DNA of 7,932 nucleotides from Ruminococcaceae bacterium UBA794 (GCA_002304735.1 DBIU01000050.1:1-7932), one strand, 5' to 3'. Positions 1 to 6,937 are shown, numbered from the stretch's first letter. Made by a program: numbers and translations. Notes: generated by a model not told the origin, from the sequence alone.

Positions 1-1255
1 ACATCAAGGAAAAATCGGGCATTGTCGCCGACAAAAAAAGCGCTTCACAGTGAAGGAAATTCACAAGATAACCAACCGCGCGCAAGCACGGCTGAAGATA
101 TTCAATCGGCATCATATGAACCTCGTCGAATACGATAACGCTCTCCGCGATATTGTGGAGCTTGCGAAGCTTTGACGAACGATTGTGATAAATCGACTGA
201 AAAAACTGAACGTTTGTCGTAACAATAAGCGGCGCGTCCCAATTCTCGGTTGTCCGCGCGAGAAACTCCGCTTCGTCCTCGCTTTCCGAAGCCTTGTTAT
301 AATCAAAGTTTGAATGATGCTGCAAAACAGGCAGGACGTCGCCGAACAGCTCATTAAACGTCTCGGCGGTTTGTTCGATAATTGAAGTGTACGGAATAAC
401 GTAAATGACGCGCTTTTTCCCGTTTTTCACGGCGCTTTCGAGCGCAAGCTTGATACTGCAAAGCGTTTTTCCGCTTCCCGTCGGCATATTAAGAAAATTA
501 ACGCAATTATCCGAATAAGAGCGAAACGCTTGCTTTTGAAGCTCGCTTCGCGCGCGGTGAACTTTGGTGTCATTCGGCATTTCATCAAGCTTTTTGCACA
601 CCCTTTTAAGCGCCGCGGCAAAATCGCCCGTAATTCCGCGTTCCAAGCCGTCCGAACAGAATTTTTCCGTATCGAGAAAATCCGCGTCCGTTAAACAAGA
701 AAAAATATAGCGCGTTAAGAACGCATACCGCTCGATAAATTCGCGGTATGAGTCGGGCGAGGTTTTGTCAACGCCCTTTTCAAGCACTTTATAAACAAGC
801 GTTAGCTGTTTATCGTCGGGCGGCGCGCAAAACTCCTCATAAAGCGGCTTGTACTTGCCGATATCGTCAACGCGCCTCGACAGCGCTTCCTGAAGCGAGC
901 CTTGCGGCGAAGCGGAAGTAACCATACCGTTTTGCAAGCCCGCGTGATGACCCGCGGTGCAGTATTCAAGAAGCGGTGCAAAAAAACTCATCAGCTTGCT
1001 GTCAAACGCGTGAGAATGTATTTCTTGAGCGGCAACGCAGGCGTGTTCGCAAGGCGAAGCCGAAAGCCCGCGAATACGCTTCTGAAACCCGTCGCGAAAC
1101 TTTCCGATATCGTGAATAATCGCCGCATAACGCGCAAGCGGCTTGAATGGATTATCGGCAAAGGCTTCCGCAAGAGCAGCCGTTTCGCAGAGATGCTCCT
1201 CGATTGTCTGTTCTTTTCCGTCGTCTTTTCTGATGTGAGCGAGAAAATTGTTCAT
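1..1255 (-). CDS. cas3: CRISPR-associated Cas3, HD nuclease and DExD/H helicase (partial, C-terminus outside window)
   Basis: Type I CRISPR effector nuclease-helicase, which is recruited by Cascade to unwind and degrade target DNA. The reverse-strand reading frame is open from the ATG at 1255 to the window edge (418 codons). Residues 1 to about 200 form an HD nuclease domain: H21 in IEEHL, H48-D49 in IIHDIGK, H71 and the GHHAG motif (H103-H104), all expected metal ligands. The helicase follows: Walker A at 257-264 (MPTGSGKT), an IPYTSI segment, DEVH at 377-380 and the SATMP motif at 409-413. The rest of RecA domain 1, RecA domain 2 and the C-terminal domain lie beyond the edge. The start has an AAGAGG ribosome site (1266-1261) 5 nt upstream. 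HD and helicase fused, with cas3 first in its operon, would fit type I-C or I-B, but the subtype cannot be fixed without the cas5/cas7/cas8 genes expected beyond the left edge. Confidence 0.95.
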   Translation of the reverse strand, partial: MNNFLAHIRKDDGKEQTIEEHLCETAALAEAFADNPFKPLARYAAIIHDIGKFRDGFQKRIRGLSASPCEHACVAAQEIHSHAFDSKLMSFFAPLLEYCTAGHHAGLQNGMVTSASPQGSLQEALSRRVDDIGKYKPLYEEFCAPPDDKQLTLVYKVLEKGVDKTSPDSYREFIERYAFLTRYIFSCLTDADFLDTEKFCSDGLERGITGDFAAALKRVCKKLDEMPNDTKVHRARSELQKQAFRSYSDNCVNFLNMPTGSGKTLCSIKLALESAVKNGKKRVIYVIPYTSIIEQTAETFNELFGDVLPVLQHHSNFDYNKASESEDEAEFLARTTENWDAPLIVTTNVQFFQSIYHNRSSKLRKLHNIAESVIVFDEVHMMPIEYLQPCLRAVGYLVNFLHCEALFLSATMPDFSLM

Positions 1256-1296
1256 ATTGTCCTCTTATGTCAAAATTTGTTGACTCGTATAATTTT

Positions 1297-1325
1297 ATTA
1301 TACAATATGAACATAAATTTGTCAA
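1297..1325 (-). promoter_or_regulatory. Consensus SigA promoter for cas3
   Basis: On the minus strand TTGACA (1325-1320) and TATAAT (1302-1297) are separated by exactly 17 bp, a perfect match to the vegetative consensus. The predicted transcript start is near 1290, giving a leader of about 35 nt that ends in the AAGAGG ribosome site. AT-rich DNA upstream of the -35 could act as an UP element. A near-copy of the -35 segment lies downstream at 1284-1273 (see findings). Confidence 0.85.
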
Positions 1326-1327
1326 CA

Positions 1328-1477
1328 GATTTATTAAAATTGAGCAATTTTTGTAAATTTATACAATTATTAATAAAGCCATTTTTCATCTTAAAGAAAA
1401 ACATTTTCACTAATTTTGTTTTGATAAACAAGACGAGATTTGAATTTACGCATAAATCGCTAATAAAGTATCTGCGG
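1328..1477. other. AT-rich intergenic region upstream of cas3, no gene seen
   Basis: Between the cas3 promoter and the repeats behind tRNA-Ser there are about 150 bp of very AT-rich DNA with poly-A and poly-T runs. No coding frame with a plausible ribosome site, no tRNA and no CRISPR-like repeat array is visible on either strand. It may carry UP-element or regulator sites for cas3. Confidence 0.5.
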
Positions 1478-1533
1478 ATAAAAAATCGCCCCTAGCGGAA
1501 ACTAGGGGCGATAAAGGAGCAGCGATGAGAGCA
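1469..1533 (-). repeat. Diverged distal copy (L2) of the 65-bp tRNA-trailer repeat
   Basis: Second copy of the two-hairpin element, in the same orientation as the tRNA-Ser gene and 10 bp beyond copy L1. Hairpin 2 is intact, with a fully Watson-Crick 11-bp stem (1485-1495 with 1502-1512) and a 6-nt loop. Hairpin 1 is degraded: its right arm CGCTGC is kept but the left arm no longer pairs. The tail after the T-run (consensus GCCCGCGAGG) is also diverged. The outer limits are therefore set by comparison with the other copies. Confidence 0.75.
1478..1512 (-). terminator. Hairpin 2 of copy L2, intrinsic terminator form
   Basis: Minus-strand RNA folds ATCGCCCCTAG against CTAGGGGCGAT around a TTTCCG loop and is followed by TTTTTAT. 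This is a GC-rich stem plus U-tract, in the sense that would stop transcripts from tRNA-Ser before they reach the cas3 promoter region. Confidence 0.75.
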
Positions 1534-1543
1534 AGAAAAATTC

Positions 1544-1608
1544 CCTCGCGGGCATAAAAATCACCCCTAGAGCGAACTAGGGGCGATAAAGGTGCAGCGT
1601 CACGCTGC
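1544..1608 (-). repeat. Proximal copy (L1) of the 65-bp tRNA-trailer repeat, abutting tRNA-Ser
   Basis: Reading in the tRNA direction, the element begins at the base after the encoded CCA. Hairpin 1 is a 7-1-7 palindrome (1608-1594, GCAGCGT/G/ACGCTGC). Then come a 6-nt linker ACCTTT, hairpin 2 (stem 1587-1577 with 1570-1560) and a tail ending GCCCGCGAGG at 1544. It matches copy R1 behind tRNA-Leu at 61 of 65 positions, in inverted orientation, and the four differences all fall in the two hairpin loops. Confidence 0.9.
1554..1587 (-). terminator. Hairpin 2 of copy L1, likely tRNA-Ser terminator
   Basis: In minus-strand RNA an 11-bp stem with one G-U pair, ATCGCCCCTAG against CTAGGGGTGAT, closes a TTCGCT loop and is followed by TTTTAT. 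This is an intrinsic terminator pattern about 20 nt after the tRNA 3' end. Confidence 0.8.
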
Positions 1609-1697
1609 TGGCGGAAGCGGTGGGATTCGAACCCACGGTACCTTGCGGTACAACTGATTTCGAGTCAGTCCCGTTATGACCACTTCGATACGCTTCC
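1609..1697 (-). tRNA. tRNA-Ser (anticodon CGA)
   Basis: Complete class II serine tRNA for UCG codons, with CCA encoded (1611-1609). The acceptor stem pairs GGAAGCG (1697-1691) with CGCTTCC (1619-1613), and the discriminator is G at 1612, as usual for serine. The anticodon arm is ACTGA-CTCGAAA-TCAGT (1669-1653) with CGA at 1662-1660. A long variable arm (GTACC-GCAA-GGTAC) and the T loop GTTCGAATC are present. It has its own consensus promoter and is followed directly by repeat L1. Confidence 0.97.
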
Positions 1698-1715
1698 GTA
1701 TTAAACAACATTAAT

Positions 1716-1744
1716 ATTATACACAAAAAACCGCTTTTTGTCAA
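1716..1744 (-). promoter_or_regulatory. Consensus SigA promoter for tRNA-Ser
   Basis: Minus strand TTGACA (1744-1739), a 17-bp spacer and TATAAT (1721-1716). The tRNA 5' end lies about 19 nt below the -10 box. It is arranged back to back with the operon promoter: the two -35 boxes are only 38 bp apart. Confidence 0.85.
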
Positions 1745-1782
1745 GGGGAAATTTGAAAAAATATTGAAAAATATATTTACTA

Positions 1783-1811
1783 TTGACAAGAACGAGAAAA
1801 AGAGTTATAAT
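1783..1811 (+). promoter_or_regulatory. Consensus SigA promoter for the six-gene operon
   Basis: TTGACA (1783-1788), a 17-bp spacer and TATAAT (1806-1811). Transcription would start near 1818, about 50 nt ahead of the first gene. No second promoter of this quality is seen inside the operon. It diverges from the tRNA-Ser promoter. Confidence 0.85.
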
Positions 1812-1868
1812 AAAATTGTATATTTATGGCGCGGCGCCTGCCGAAATAATATGAAAGAGGGATTGATT

Positions 1869-2483
1869 ATGGAGCTTAACAAATTAAAGGGTCTTAGAAG
1901 AAATCTTGTGCTTTTGGCTTTGATTGAGCTTATCGGAGGGCTTTTCCTGATAATTTACAATAATACCGGACTTGAGATGCTGCTCAGAATTACGGGAATA
2001 ATCGCGGCTTCTTACGGTGTTATCACGCTTGTTTTGTGGCTTTTCAAAAAGGAAAAGAAGGAAAATATCACAATGCTGATTACCGCGGTTCTGGGAATTG
2101 CGGCGGGAGCTTGCTTTGTTTTTCTTTGGAAGAATATGCAGGGCGTTTTCACGATAATCGTGGGGATTTTTGCGGGAGTTTACGGTATTCTCAAGCTTCC
2201 GAATATGTTCGCTATGAAGAAGGCGGGCTTCAAAAAGTGGTTTCTTCTGCTTATCCCGATTGCGCTTATCGTCGGAATTGGCATTATAATCGGTCTTAAC
2301 GCTTTTAACAAGACTGTTTTCACTCCTTCTGTCGCGGCAATTCTGCTCGGTGCGTCGTTCATTCTCGGCTGTGCCGCGGATATTATCGCGCTTGCGGGCG
2401 CTAGCGGAATTGAAGAAGCTGTCGCGATTTCAACCGAGGTTGACGCGGAAGCACCCGCGATTACCGATGAGAAAAAGTCTTGA
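1869..2483 (+). CDS. DUF308 / HdeD-like multi-pass membrane protein
   Basis: Predicted inner-membrane protein of 204 residues, first gene of the operon. Hydrophobic segments lie at about 12-30, 41-59, 67-87, 93-109, 124-143 and 152-174: three helix pairs of the kind seen in the DUF308 (HdeD-like) family. A short hydrophilic, acidic tail follows (residues 180-204). HdeD is linked to acid resistance in E. coli, but clostridial members have no assigned role. I chose the ATG at 1869 because AAAGAGGG (1854-1861) sits 7 nt upstream. An in-frame TTG at 1764 lies before the promoter and cannot be the start, and the ATG at 1851 lacks a ribosome site. Family membership is judged from hydrophobic pattern and glycine-rich helices only. 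Confidence 0.8.
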   Translation: MELNKLKGLRRNLVLLALIELIGGLFLIIYNNTGLEMLLRITGIIAASYGVITLVLWLFKKEKKENITMLITAVLGIAAGACFVFLWKNMQGVFTIIVGIFAGVYGILKLPNMFAMKKAGFKKWFLLLIPIALIVGIGIIIGLNAFNKTVFTPSVAAILLGASFILGCAADIIALAGASGIEEAVAISTEVDAEAPAITDEKKS

Positions 2484-2486
2484 TTT

Positions 2487-2810
2487 GTGGAAAGATTTAA
2501 GGTAATCGCGCTCTATACGGGGTTTTGGCTGGTTTTCGCCGTTTGTTTTGCGGCGATGTTTGCGATGCTTGTTTTGTGCGCGGTAGGAATACCGCTCGGG
2601 CTGATGACGGCTGTGCTTGGGATTGCCGTGCTGCTGTTCAGGGCGGATTTTGTGCTGACTCGGCTTGCGCCGGAGATTATGCTTTTCGGCGGACTTGCGG
2701 GAGCGTTTCTGACGGCGTTTCTCGGCGCGCTCGCGGTTAAGCTTGGGTTTATTATCTCGCGGTTTTTCCTCAGAACAAGACGGCGCTGTGACGCTTTAAG
2801 GGGCAGATGA
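2487..2810 (+). CDS. Small hydrophobic membrane protein, unknown function
   Basis: 107-residue protein, not recognised. Residues about 6-50 form a long hydrophobic stretch (two helices meeting near AVGIPLGL) and 63-93 form another, with a basic end (RTRRRCDALRGR), suggesting three membrane helices with a cytoplasmic C-terminus. It begins at GTG, 3 nt after the preceding stop codon and in the same frame, with no good Shine-Dalgarno site, so its translation probably depends on coupling to the gene before. It overlaps the DUF4097 gene by 4 bp (ATGA). Membrane proteins of the DUF1700 (HAAS) group are often encoded beside DUF4097 proteins and this could be a diverged or shortened relative, but the usual charged N-terminal domain is absent. 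Confidence 0.7.
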   Translation: MERFKVIALYTGFWLVFAVCFAAMFAMLVLCAVGIPLGLMTAVLGIAVLLFRADFVLTRLAPEIMLFGGLAGAFLTAFLGALAVKLGFIISRFFLRTRRRCDALRGR

Positions 2811-3544
2811 TGGAAAAAATCGTGAACAGGCTGCTGATTATCACGGCGGCGGCAGCGGTGGTTTTCGGAGCGCTTGCGTTTGTTTTCAGAAACGCAAGGC
2901 ACGACAGCGCGGCGCAGGGCGACGAGTATTATCCCGTGTGCGATTATATCGACGTCAATCTTGTGCGGCTGAACGCTGAAATAATTCCTTATGACGGCGA
3001 CAAAATACGCGTTTGCTATAAAAACAATCTTCCGCTGATTGTCGAACACGGCGACAACAGAATTTCCATATCCGAGGACGAGAGGTTTGTAATATCGCTT
3101 TTTCCGGGCGAAAGCGCCGGCTTTGGCGTGAGCGTTTATCTGCCGGAGCGGAGCTATCGCGAGATTTCCGTCGGCAGCGGCGGCGGAAACGTTACCGTCG
3201 GCAGAGTGGACGTTAGAACGCTTGCGGTTATGACCGAAAGCGGCGACATAACCTGCCGTGAAACGATTTCGCAGTTTAACATTTCGACAACGAGCGGGTT
3301 TGTTTCGCTCGATATTGAGGCTGCTATGAGAAACAGCTCGATTTTGTCGAGGAAAGGCGACGTTGATATTTTCGTATCCGAAAGCGCTTCGGTTGCCGTT
3401 GATTTTGAAACGAACACGGGGCAGTGCGTTCCTGAAATCACGGGCGGACGAGCTTCGGGAACGGGATTATACGGGATAAACGGCGGCGCGGGAAAAATCG
3501 AGGCTGTCGTTCAGAGCGGCACTCTTACGATAAAAAAGCGGTGA
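2807..3544 (+). CDS. Membrane-anchored DUF4097 beta-strand-repeat protein
   Basis: 245-residue protein with one N-terminal hydrophobic anchor (about 8-27, no lipobox) and an extracytoplasmic region rich in short beta strands. Family-typical turns recur, such as GSGGGNVTVG, TESGDITC, TTSGFVSLDI and RKGDVDIF: the repeating S/T-x-S-G-D/F rhythm of DUF4097 solenoid proteins. These often sit in operons with small membrane proteins and are linked to envelope stress, but the biochemical role is unknown. The ATG at 2807 overlaps the previous stop as ATGA. The next codon, ATG at 2810, is better spaced (6 nt) from the AAGGGG site at 2798-2803 and may be the true start. No regulator gene accompanies it here. 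Confidence 0.82.
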   Translation: MMEKIVNRLLIITAAAAVVFGALAFVFRNARHDSAAQGDEYYPVCDYIDVNLVRLNAEIIPYDGDKIRVCYKNNLPLIVEHGDNRISISEDERFVISLFPGESAGFGVSVYLPERSYREISVGSGGGNVTVGRVDVRTLAVMTESGDITCRETISQFNISTTSGFVSLDIEAAMRNSSILSRKGDVDIFVSESASVAVDFETNTGQCVPEITGGRASGTGLYGINGGAGKIEAVVQSGTLTIKKR

Positions 3545-3562
3545 AAGCCGCAGAAAGGTCTT

Positions 3563-3973
3563 ATGATGAAACATTACAGACAGGTTCTTAATATCACGAC
3601 AGATGAAACGGAACAGTTCCTTAATCTCTCGTATGAGGTTGAGGAGTGCGTACGCAGAAGTATGATTAACGAGGGAATTTGCGTTGTCGCTTCTCAGCAC
3701 ACAACCTCCTCGGTTTTCCTCGAAAACGACAACGAGTGCCTTTATCACGATTGGAAAAAATTCCTCGATACCGCGACAAAGGTTGAAACGGAATATGAAG
3801 TCGATTACATCAACAAGGGCGTGCAGCATTTGAAGCAGATTTTGCTCGGTTCGTCCGTTACGGTGCCGATTTCCGACGGCAAGCTCGACCTCGGTCCGCG
3901 TCAGTACATTATGTACGCTGATTTTGACGGAATGCGGGAAAAATATGTTGTTGTGAAAATAATCGGTGAATAA
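3563..3973 (+). CDS. yjbQ: YjbQ / UPF0047 family protein
   Basis: 136-residue cytoplasmic protein matching the full length of the YjbQ family (E. coli YjbQ is about 138 residues). Diagnostic stretches are SQHTTSSVFLENDNE (44-58, H46 the conserved histidine), H62-D63, QHLKQILLGSS (88-98) and the signature VPISDGKLDLG (101-111), followed by a short FDG motif. E. coli YjbQ was reported to complement thiamine phosphate synthase mutants, but its normal substrate is unsettled. No thiamine gene is in this window, so a thiamine role is not supported by context. Two adjacent ATGs (3563, 3566) follow an AGAAAGG site (3552-3558), and the second has the more usual 7-nt spacing. It ends 3 nt before the YfhO gene. 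Confidence 0.9.
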   Translation: MMKHYRQVLNITTDETEQFLNLSYEVEECVRRSMINEGICVVASQHTTSSVFLENDNECLYHDWKKFLDTATKVETEYEVDYINKGVQHLKQILLGSSVTVPISDGKLDLGPRQYIMYADFDGMREKYVVVKIIGE

Positions 3974-3976
3974 TCT

Positions 3977-6937
3977 ATGGAAAAGACCTCTTTCGGGAAA
4001 ATAATTCTCTCAAAAAAAGCTTATTGGCTTAGCTTCATAATTCCTGCCGCGATTTTGTTCGCGGCTTACGCTCTTTTCGGAATGTATCCGTTCGGCGTGA
4101 AATCTGTTCTCGCGCTTGACCTAAACGCGCAATACGTCACCTATTTCGACTATATGTACGATGTTTTCGGCGGAAAGGAGAGCCTTTTCTACACATGGAG
4201 CGGTTCGCTTTCGGGCGAGTTTTTCGGGACGTTCGCTTATTATCTCGCAAGCCCGTTTAACTTCATCGTATGGCTTTTCCCGCGCGAAATCATAACAGAG
4301 GGCATTATGACAATGCTTCTGGTGAAATCGGGGGCGGCGGCTCTTTCGGCGGCGTTTTACCTCAAAAAGCACCGCGGATTTTCGGATTACACGACAATCC
4401 TTTTCTCGGTGATGTTCGCGCTGTGCGGCTATTTTGTCGCGCACACGATTAACCCGATGTGGCTTGACGGTCTGATTGCGCTTCCGCTTGTTATAATGGG
4501 CGTCGAGCGTATCTGCCAAAAACGCGGCTTTTTGCTTTACACGCTTTCTATTTTCTATATCTTCATCGCGAATTATTATATCGGCTATATGGTCGGGATT
4601 TTCTCGGCGCTTTATATACTCTACTATGCGTTCTCAAGGAAAATCGGCAGGGTTTCCGACTATTTCAAGGCTGCGGGAATTTACGCGGCTTCGTCAATTT
4701 CGGCGGTGCTGATGTCCTGCTTCGTGATAATACCTGCGTTTAAGTCGCTTCAGAACGGAAAACTCGGCAGAGCTTCCGAGCTTTTTTCGAGCGATAATCT
4801 GAAGGAGAACTTCAATATCCTCGACGGCTTCATAAAGCTTTTCCCGGGAACCTATGACACGGAAAGACCCGACGGTTTGCCGATGCTTTACTGCGGCACG
4901 CTTGCGCTTATTTTCGCGCTGATTTACTTTATGTGCAGGAAAATTCCCGTACGGCAGAAAATCGGAAGCGGATTTTTGCTCGGCGTAATGGCACTTTCAA
5001 TGTATATCAAGCCCGTGGATATGCTTTGGCACGGCGGTCAGGTTCCCGTGTGGATGCCGTTCCGCTATTCGTTCACGGTCATCTTCCTGCTTATAATCTT
5101 CGGCGCAGAGGCGTTTGAGAAAATCGAAAATATCCGCACGAAGCAAATCGGCGCGGCATTTCTGACGCTGCTCGGAGTGCTTCTCATCTGCGATTTTTAC
5201 GAGGGCGGCGAACATTTCGACACGACGCTTGTTATCGTTGTTCCGCTTATTGTCCTTGGAATTATCGCGGCGGTTGTCTGCGCTTACAGAAAAAATCACA
5301 ATTCAACGTCAATGAAAATCCTGCTCTGCGCGGCGGTTTGCAGCGAGCTTCTCGTTAATTCGGCAATGTACGTTTTCTCGATTCACAGCGACGTTTATTA
5401 TTCCGACCGCAGCAGCTATGTCGACGATATTCCCGATACGCGAAGCGTTGTTAATCAGATAAAATCGCAGGATAACGGGTTTTACAGGCTTGAAAAAACC
5501 TACCACAGAACGGTGAACGACCCGATGGCGACGGGAATTTACGGCTTTTCGCACTCCACGAGCGCGTTTAATCAGAAGGCTCTGAAGCTGCTTGAGAATC
5601 TCGGCTTCGGCTCGCGCGACCACTATTCGCGCTATGACGGCGCAACGCTGCTCACGGACGATATTTTCGGCGTAAAGTACGTTCTCGCAAAGGACGAGAG
5701 AACGGCGCAGTATGACGATGAAATCGACGTTTCAAGCAGCCGCGGCGTTCACGTTTACGAAAACTCGGACGCTTTGCCTGTCGCATTTCTCGCGGACGAG
5801 ATGATAATTGGCAGCGGATTTAGCGAAAAGTCGCCGTTCGTGTTCCAGCAGCGCTTTGCTTCGGAGCTTGTCGGGCTGGAATATTATGAGAATATCGAGT
5901 TCTTCACGAAAATCGAGGATACCGTTTTCGACAGCAAGAATATCACGATAGGCTCGACTGCGGACGGTCATTATTCATACAAAAAGCGCTTTGACGGCGA
6001 GGACGCGTCCGTTTCGTTCCTCGCGAAAATGCCGAAATCGGGCGCGGCTTATATGTATCTTCCGTCAAGATATGAGCGTGAATGTTCGCTTTATCTCAAC
6101 GGGACTTTCCTGAAAAACTACTTCAAGAACGAAAATCACTGCATCGTTTATCTTGGCGATTACGAAAAGGGCGAGGAGTTCAAGGTTGAGCTGAAAACGC
6201 TCGAGGATGAATTGTTCATAAAAGACCCCGAATTTTACGTTCTCGACAGGGAAGTGCTTGCGGATTACACGGCTTCAATTCTTGAACAGAACTGCGAGGT
6301 TCGCAGGATAAGCGGAACTTCGCTTGAAATCAAGGTAAACAGCGACGGAAATCGTGCGCTTTTCACGACAATTCCCGTCGAGGAGGGCTGGAGCGCTGCA
6401 ATCGACGGCGTTCCCTGCACGATTGCTTCGGCGGTTAACGATACGCTTATTTGCCTTAACGTTCCCGAGGGTGAACACACGATTACGCTCAATTTCTTCC
6501 CTGCGGGAATGAAAACGGGTCTTATTATGACGGCGGCAGGCGCTGGAATTTTGCTTGTGATGATTGTCACCTCAATTATCGTGAAGCGCGTTAAAAAGAA
6601 AAAAGCGCTTTCGGCTGACGGCGAAAACGGTGCGAATAACGATGATAATTCTCCCGAAATCGAAGAAAATACCGTTATCGCGGAAGAAAAGCCCGCCGAA
6701 GAAGCCCGCGAGGAAGCTTCGGGTATTCTGGATTTCCCCGAAATGCCCGACCTTCCCGACGACGAGGATTACGGCGTTGTTCTTGACGACGTTGAGTTTG
6801 AGGAAAAGGTTGCGGAAAACCTTAAGAAGCTTGAAGAAAAGCGAAATTCGGAAAAGTCAGAAAACGTGGAAACAGCTCCCGAAGTCGGCGAGCTTCCCGT
6901 AATTCCCGAAGATAATTTTGACGAGGAGGACGGCTGA
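3977..6937 (+). CDS. YfhO-family membrane protein with acidic C-terminal tail
   Basis: 986-residue polytopic membrane protein. The N-terminal half (17 to about 464) has about a dozen helices and family-typical loops: ALDLNAQY (46-53, with D48), the YTWSGSLSGEFFGTFAYYLASP stretch (72-93), NPMWLDG (159-165) and NYYIGY. Residues about 465-840 are a soluble extracytoplasmic part with GFYRLEK (near 501), SHSTSAFN, YDGATLLTDDIFGVKYVL and the VEEGWSAAIDG/GEHTITLNFFP region of YfhO proteins. A last helix (848-869) is followed by a basic stop-transfer and a 110-residue acidic tail. B. subtilis YfhO is implicated in glycosylating lipoteichoic acid, and the architecture resembles GT-C transferases using lipid-linked sugars. 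Here the substrate is unknown. The start ATG has only a weak ribosome site, so coupling with yjbQ is likely. Confidence 0.9.
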   Translation: MEKTSFGKIILSKKAYWLSFIIPAAILFAAYALFGMYPFGVKSVLALDLNAQYVTYFDYMYDVFGGKESLFYTWSGSLSGEFFGTFAYYLASPFNFIVWLFPREIITEGIMTMLLVKSGAAALSAAFYLKKHRGFSDYTTILFSVMFALCGYFVAHTINPMWLDGLIALPLVIMGVERICQKRGFLLYTLSIFYIFIANYYIGYMVGIFSALYILYYAFSRKIGRVSDYFKAAGIYAASSISAVLMSCFVIIPAFKSLQNGKLGRASELFSSDNLKENFNILDGFIKLFPGTYDTERPDGLPMLYCGTLALIFALIYFMCRKIPVRQKIGSGFLLGVMALSMYIKPVDMLWHGGQVPVWMPFRYSFTVIFLLIIFGAEAFEKIENIRTKQIGAAFLTLLGVLLICDFYEGGEHFDTTLVIVVPLIVLGIIAAVVCAYRKNHNSTSMKILLCAAVCSELLVNSAMYVFSIHSDVYYSDRSSYVDDIPDTRSVVNQIKSQDNGFYRLEKTYHRTVNDPMATGIYGFSHSTSAFNQKALKLLENLGFGSRDHYSRYDGATLLTDDIFGVKYVLAKDERTAQYDDEIDVSSSRGVHVYENSDALPVAFLADEMIIGSGFSEKSPFVFQQRFASELVGLEYYENIEFFTKIEDTVFDSKNITIGSTADGHYSYKKRFDGEDASVSFLAKMPKSGAAYMYLPSRYERECSLYLNGTFLKNYFKNENHCIVYLGDYEKGEEFKVELKTLEDELFIKDPEFYVLDREVLADYTASILEQNCEVRRISGTSLEIKVNSDGNRALFTTIPVEEGWSAAIDGVPCTIASAVNDTLICLNVPEGEHTITLNFFPAGMKTGLIMTAAGAGILLVMIVTSIIVKRVKKKKALSADGENGANNDDNSPEIEENTVIAEEKPAEEAREEASGILDFPEMPDLPDDEDYGVVLDDVEFEEKVAENLKKLEEKRNSEKSENVETAPEVGELPVIPEDNFDEEDG
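6924..6929 (+). promoter_or_regulatory. Strong ribosome binding site for yfcE inside the YfhO gene
   Basis: AGGAGG lies in the last codons of the YfhO gene, within those for the terminal acidic residues, 7 nt before the yfcE ATG. It fixes the yfcE start and allows translation that does not depend on coupling. Confidence 0.85.

Noticed and set aside
902..1495. Plus-strand open frame of 197 codons
   Set aside because: It lies antisense to the cas3 N-terminus, whose HD motifs are clear on the minus strand. It has no ribosome site and its C-terminal part is translated AT-rich spacer.
1485..1608. CRISPR array or leader near cas3
   Set aside because: There are only two repeats on this side. They are palindromic terminator hairpins also found behind tRNA-Leu, with unequal spacing and no unique spacers of regular length.
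1826..1849. Seven-codon upstream frame (MARRLPK) in the operon leader
   Set aside because: It starts only a few bases after the predicted transcript start, has no ribosome site, and shows no attenuator hairpin partner. Likely chance.
1764..1868. N-terminal extension of the DUF308 protein from a TTG codon
   Set aside because: The TTG precedes the -35 box of the promoter and the translated extension lacks hydrophobic or family features. AAAGAGGG plus the ATG at 1869 is the better start.
2481..2483. Selenocysteine at the in-phase TGA
   Set aside because: No SECIS-like hairpin was recognised directly after it and the context is an acidic, lysine-rich protein end. Ordinary termination followed by reinitiation is simpler.
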